DNA from: Pseudonocardia petroleophila
GTDB lineage: Bacteria > Actinomycetota > Actinomycetes > Mycobacteriales > Pseudonocardiaceae
Length of the DNA: 64,000 nucleotides
Direction: 5' to 3'
Assembly: GCF_014235185.1 (NCBI RefSeq)
Contig: NZ_CP060131.1
Coordinates: 4,657,501 to 4,721,500 of the forward strand
The translations under genes were made by a program, and so were the position numbers. Below the pieces are notes generated by a model. The model saw only the letters and a list, made by a program, of their open reading frames with translations, was not told the origin of the DNA and ran no database searches. Each line of letters starts with the position of its first letter. Positions within the stretch are counted from its first letter, which is position 1. Shown one piece after another: positions 60,618 to 64,000 of this stretch.

Positions 60618-61558
60618 CGTCCCCGCCCGCCGCGCGCCGCACGCCGACCGCCCCGCCGTCGTTCCGCGACGGGCGGATGGAGGCGTCGCTGCGCCAGCTG
60701 GAGCTCTCGGTGCGCGGCCGGCTCGACGGGCTGCTCCAGGGCAACCACCTCGGGCTCGTGCCCGGCCCGGGCAGCGAGCCGGGGGAGGCGCGCGGCTACC
60801 AGCCCGGCGACGACGTGCGCCGCATGGACTGGGCCGTCACGGCCCGCACCACGCAGCCGCACGTGCGGGAGACCGTCGCCGACCGCGAGCTGGAGACCTG
60901 GGTCGTGCTCGACCTGTCGCCCAGCCTCGACTTCGGCACGGCCTCGTGCGAGAAGCGCGACCTGGCGATCGCCGCCCTCGCCGCCGTCACCCACCTGACC
61001 CGCGGCGGCGGCAACCGGATCGGCGTCCTGGCCGCCACCGGCGACTCCGTCGTCCGCATCCCGGCCCGCGGCGGCCTCGCGCACGCCCGCGGGATGCTGC
61101 GCCGGGTCGCGGAGATCCCGCGGACGCCCGAGGGCACCCGCGGCGACCTCGCCGCCGCGGTCGAGCAGCTGCGCCGCCCGCCCCGACGGCGCGGGCTGGC
61201 CGTCGTCATCTCCGACTTCCTCGGCGACACCGACTGGGAGCGCGCCCTGCGGGCGCTGTCGACCCGCCACGACCTGCTCGCCGTGGAGGTGCTCGACCCC
61301 CGCGAGCTGGAGCTGCCCGACGTCGGCACGGTGGTGCTGGCCGACCCGGAGACCGGGCGGCAGCGCGAGGTCACCACGACCCCGCTGCTGTGCCGGGAGT
61401 TCGCCGCGGCGGCGGCCGCGCACCGCGAGGCGGTGGCCGCCACCCTGCGCCGCTGCGGCGCCGCGCACCTCACGCTGCGCACCGACTCCGACTGGATCGC
61501 CGACGTCGTGCGGTTCGCGCTCGCCCGCAAGCGGGCCTGGTCCGGCGGGGGGCGGTAG
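60614..61558 (+). CDS. DUF58 domain protein
   Basis: This 314-residue protein has the DUF58 core GSEPGEARGYQPGDDVRRMD and WAVTARTTQPHVRE followed by a VWA-like fold (VVLDLSPSLDFGTASCEKRD). It has no membrane segment. DUF58 proteins are constant partners of MoxR ATPases. GTG 60614 overlaps the moxR stop; its stop abuts the ATG of the VWA gene. Its exact role is unknown. Confidence 0.92.
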
Positions 61559-62560
61559 ATGTCCACCCTGTTCTCCGCGCCGTGGTGGCTGCTGCTGCTC
61601 GTCGTCGTCGCCGTGCTCGCGGCCGGGTACGTGGTGCTGCTGTCCCGGCGCCGGCGCGACGTCGTCCGGTTCACCAACCTGGAGCTGCTCGACCGCGTCG
61701 CCCCGCAGCGGCCCGGCTGGTACCGGCACCTCCCGGCCGTCGCCCTGATCACGTCGCTGGCCGTGCTGACGATCGCGCTCGCCGGCCCGCAGGCCGAGGC
61801 GCGCGTCCCGCGCAACCGCGCCACGGTCGTACTGGTCATCGACGTGTCGCTGTCGATGCAGGCCACCGACGTCGAGCCCAGCCGCCTCGCCGCCGCGCAG
61901 TCGGCGGCCAAGGACTTCGCCGACCAGCTGACGCCCGGGGTCAACCTGGGGCTCGTCGCGTTCGCGGGCACGGCCGCGGTACTGGTGTCGCCGACCGTCG
62001 AGCGCGACCCGGTGAAGCGGGCGATCGACGGCCTGCGCCTGTCGGAGTCGACCGCCACCGGTGAGGCGATCTTCGCGGCGCTGCAGTCGGTCGAGACGTT
62101 CTCCCAGGCCATCGCGGGCACGGGCGAGGAAGGCCCGCCGCCGGCCCGGATCGTCCTGATGAGCGACGGCAAGCAGACCGTGCCGGACTCGGCGTCCGGG
62201 GCGCCGGAGGAGGAGCCGCGCGGCTCGTTCACCGCGGCCCGCGCGGCCGCCGAGGCCGGCATCCCGGTCTCCGGCATCTCCTTCGGCACCCGCTACGGCA
62301 CGATCGAGCTGGAGCCGGGGGAGTCGACGCCGGTGGCCGTCGACGACGCCTCGATGCGCACGATCGCGGAGCTCTCCGGCGGCCAGTTCTTCACCGCCGC
62401 GAGCGAGGAGGAGCTGCGGCAGGTCTACTCCGAGCTGGGCGAGCAGATCGGGTACGAGGTGCGCCGGGTCGACACGAGCCGGCCGTGGCTGGCGGGTGGG
62501 GTGCTGCTGCTCGTGGTGGGGGTCGGGGCCGGCCTGGCCCTGGGCCGGCGCCTGCCCTGA
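61559..62560 (+). CDS. VWA domain membrane protein (BatA/Rv1481-like)
   Basis: This 333-residue protein has hydrophobic segments at the N-terminus (residues 5-27 and 55-75) and near the C-terminus, and a cytoplasmic or external VWA domain between. The MIDAS metal site is complete: DVSLSMQATD, a Thr in SESTATGEAI, and LMSDGKQTVPD. It is the membrane partner of MoxR in this operon. A hairpin follows its stop. Confidence 0.92.
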   Translation: MSTLFSAPWWLLLLVVVAVLAAGYVVLLSRRRRDVVRFTNLELLDRVAPQRPGWYRHLPAVALITSLAVLTIALAGPQAEARVPRNRATVVLVIDVSLSMQATDVEPSRLAAAQSAAKDFADQLTPGVNLGLVAFAGTAAVLVSPTVERDPVKRAIDGLRLSESTATGEAIFAALQSVETFSQAIAGTGEEGPPPARIVLMSDGKQTVPDSASGAPEEEPRGSFTAARAAAEAGIPVSGISFGTRYGTIELEPGESTPVAVDDASMRTIAELSGGQFFTAASEEELRQVYSELGEQIGYEVRRVDTSRPWLAGGVLLLVVGVGAGLALGRRLP

Positions 62561-62585
62561 GTCCCCGCCCCGCCCGAGTTGCAGC

Positions 62586-62626
62586 AAGGCCACCATGCCG
62601 CCACCAGACGGCAGCATGGTGGCCTT
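62586..62626. terminator. Hairpin between the VWA gene and the HxlR gene
   Basis: AAGGCCACCATGC and its complement pair over 13 bases, continue after one mismatch with three more pairs, and close on a seven-base loop. It overlaps the stop codon of the convergent HxlR gene and should stop transcription from both sides. Confidence 0.82.
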
Positions 62627-63242
62627 ACTGGGACGGGGGGCGGGCCGTCGAGGTCACCAGTCGCCGTACCGCCGCCGCGTCGCCGGTGACCGTCAGCGTC
62701 CCTGACGCCACCGCGTGGTCCAGTGCGTCGGTGCCCGCGGCCAGCGCGGTGAGGTCGTCGCCGGTCAGGACGGCGTCCGGCACCTGCGCCGGTGCCCCGC
62801 GCGACAGCTCCCGCAGCTCCCCGTCGACGACGACCACGCGGTAGACCTCCCGCCCCGCCCGGATCTCCACGACGGCGTCCCAGCCGGGGGTGCGGGCGAA
62901 GAAGGTGCGCAGGCCCAGCAGGACCGAGTCGGTGCTGATCGGGCCCGTGCGCGGCGTGGGCGACGCCATCCCCCACGCCGCGAGCGCCCGGAAGACCGGT
63001 TCGAGTCCCACGCCCCATGCGGTGAGGCCGTAGCCGGTGCCCCGCTGCTCCAGGACCCCCGCGTCCACCAGGTCGCGCAGCCGCTGCGACAACACGCTCG
63101 GCCCGATCCCGGGCAGCGCGGCGGCGAGGTCGCTGTAGCGGCGGGGACCCAGCCGCAGCTCGCGCACGACGAGCAGGGACCAGCGGTCACCGACGGCGTC
63201 GAGGGCGTGGGCGACGGGACAGGCCTCGCCGTAGGTGCGCAC
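62625..63242 (-). CDS. HxlR family winged-helix regulator
   Basis: This 205-residue regulator has the HxlR start GEACPVAHALDAVGDRWSLL with the conserved Cys that may sense redox or electrophiles. The winged helix includes YSDLAAALPGIGPSVLSQRL, and a C-terminal SCP2-like domain (ALTGDD region) is also present. I chose GTG 63240-63242 because AAGGAGGT stands just upstream; the ATG at 63264-63266 lies before that site. It is divergent from the hydrolase gene, which it probably controls. Confidence 0.88.
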   Translation of the reverse strand: MRTYGEACPVAHALDAVGDRWSLLVVRELRLGPRRYSDLAAALPGIGPSVLSQRLRDLVDAGVLEQRGTGYGLTAWGVGLEPVFRALAAWGMASPTPRTGPISTDSVLLGLRTFFARTPGWDAVVEIRAGREVYRVVVVDGELRELSRGAPAQVPDAVLTGDDLTALAAGTDALDHAVASGTLTVTGDAAAVRRLVTSTARPPSQ

Positions 63243-63274
63243 CGGACCTCCTTGTTCGAAATTCATAGTGACTG

Positions 63275-63289
63275 CTACGTTCATCGTAG
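63275..63289. promoter_or_regulatory. Inverted repeat between hxlR-type gene and hydrolase gene
   Basis: CTACG-TTCAT-CGTAG is an inverted repeat in the 67-base divergent region, in a locally A/T-richer pocket. It is a candidate operator for the HxlR protein. Confidence 0.5.
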
Positions 63290-63309
63290 TCGATGCAGGG
63301 GAGAGAGTC

Positions 63310-64000
63310 ATGACGATCACCGAGACGCGCGTCGCGACCGCCGGCGCCGAGCTGACCGTGCAGGCGTTCGGGGCGCCGCGGGACCCGGCCGTGCTGCTGG
63401 TCGCGGGCGCGGCGTCGTCGATGGACTGGTGGGAGGACGCGTTCTGCGCGCGGCTCGCCGAGGGCGGCCGGTACGTCGTGCGCTACGACCAGCGCGACAC
63501 CGGCACCTCGACGTCGTGGCCGGCGGGCCGGCCGGGGTACACGGGCGCCGACCTCACCGCCGACGCCCTCGGGGTCCTCGACGGGCTGGGGATCGCCGCG
63601 GCGCACGTCGTCGGCATCTCGATGGGCGGGGGCATCGGCCAGGAGCTGGCGCTGGGCCACCCCGGCCGGGTCGCCACCCTCACCCTGCTCTCCACCACCC
63701 CCGTCGGGCCCGCCCCGGTCGGCCGACCCGCCCTCCCCGGCATGCGCGAGGACGTGGCGCGGTCCTTCGCCGAGCCGCAGCCCGAGCCGGACTGGTCCGA
63801 CGCCGAGGCGGCCGTCACGGCGTTCGTCGACGGCGAGCGGCTCTTCCACGGCACCCTCCCCTTCGACGAGGGACACGTCCGGGAGCTCGCGGCGCGGGTC
63901 GTCGCCCGCTCCACCGACATCGCCGCGACGATGACCAACCACTGGATCCTCGACCAGGACGACGCCCGCACGGCCGGGGTCGGGGCGATCGGCGTGCCGA
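63310..64000 (+). CDS. Alpha/beta hydrolase, cut by the window end
   Basis: The frame from ATG 63310 (GAGAGAG upstream) stays open to the last base, giving at least 230 residues. It has the start GAELTVQAFGAPRDPAVLLV, the oxyanion region VAGAASSMDWWEDAF and the nucleophile elbow VVGISMGGGIGQE (Ser in G-x-S-x-G). The fold and order fit the alpha/beta hydrolase family. The catalytic Asp and His should lie beyond the window. It is divergent from the HxlR regulator. Confidence 0.9.
   Translation, partial: MTITETRVATAGAELTVQAFGAPRDPAVLLVAGAASSMDWWEDAFCARLAEGGRYVVRYDQRDTGTSTSWPAGRPGYTGADLTADALGVLDGLGIAAAHVVGISMGGGIGQELALGHPGRVATLTLLSTTPVGPAPVGRPALPGMREDVARSFAEPQPEPDWSDAEAAVTAFVDGERLFHGTLPFDEGHVRELAARVVARSTDIAATMTNHWILDQDDARTAGVGAIGVP

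Overview
The window is very GC-rich actinobacterial chromosome. It has dense genes, many GTG starts, four-base stop/start overlaps, few rRNA-like or mobile features, and long GC-rich hairpins between convergent genes. Gene content (MptB, SufR-SufBDCSUT, AcnR, AcnA, RipA-like hydrolase, MoxR/DUF58/VWA) and gene order match the block I remember as Rv1454c to Rv1481 of Mycobacterium tuberculosis. The backbone is therefore an ancient actinomycete one. Composition and accessory genes suggest a non-mycobacterial relative such as Pseudonocardia; the genus is an inference. No tRNA, rRNA, insertion sequence or CRISPR array was seen.

Layout. 1-5970: end of a DUF305 gene, an S9 peptidase, and a ferric-iron ABC importer behind an IdeR/DtxR box. 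5956-17654: the first conserved block (quinone oxidoreductase, heme A synthase, ABC exporter pair, MptB, then divergent SufR-SufB-SufD-SufC-SufS-SufU-SufT), closed by a perfect hairpin. 17725-24490: an LLM flavin enzyme and a cellobiose-type operon (LacI regulator, binding protein, two permeases, GH1 beta-glucosidase) with palindromic operators. 24555-31023: a formate dehydrogenase locus with FdhD, a catalytic subunit read through an in-frame UGA as selenocysteine, a NuoE-NuoF fusion, a NuoG-like iron-sulfur protein carrying the missing N-terminal domain of the catalytic subunit, and MobA. 31076-38589: mixed metabolic and signalling genes (MFS, arylamine acetyltransferase, adenylate cyclase, universal stress protein, lycopene cyclase, dNTPase, SDR). 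38702-45951: second conserved block (ABC-F, small HTH protein, enoyl-CoA hydratase) then MerR/Hsp20, an ABC exporter and AcnR. 46061-50966: ergothioneine genes egtA-B-C-D plus a cupin. 51054-54139: a short segment (FAD monooxygenase, GntR-TetR fusion regulator, TauE) flanked by two near-identical 20-bp palindromic repeats. 54298-62560: third conserved block (AcnA, RipA-like, nucleotidyltransferase, MoxR, DUF58, VWA). 62625-64000: an HxlR regulator divergent from a truncated alpha/beta hydrolase.

The most interesting system is the formate dehydrogenase. The UGA at 25706-25708 sits exactly where E. coli FdhF has selenocysteine. The bases after it fold into a SECIS-like hairpin with the same spacing and loop as E. 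coli fdhF. The usual N-terminal [4Fe-4S] domain is encoded at the end of the last gene of the operon, so the active site is assembled from two polypeptides whose gene order is swapped. FdhD (sulfur transfer to the molybdenum cofactor) and MobA (guanylation of the cofactor) flank it. A conventional gene caller would truncate or miss the catalytic subunit.

No stretch longer than about 300 bases lacks a gene. The largest gaps are 40325-40611, 57106-57338 and 34373-34598; the last looks coding.
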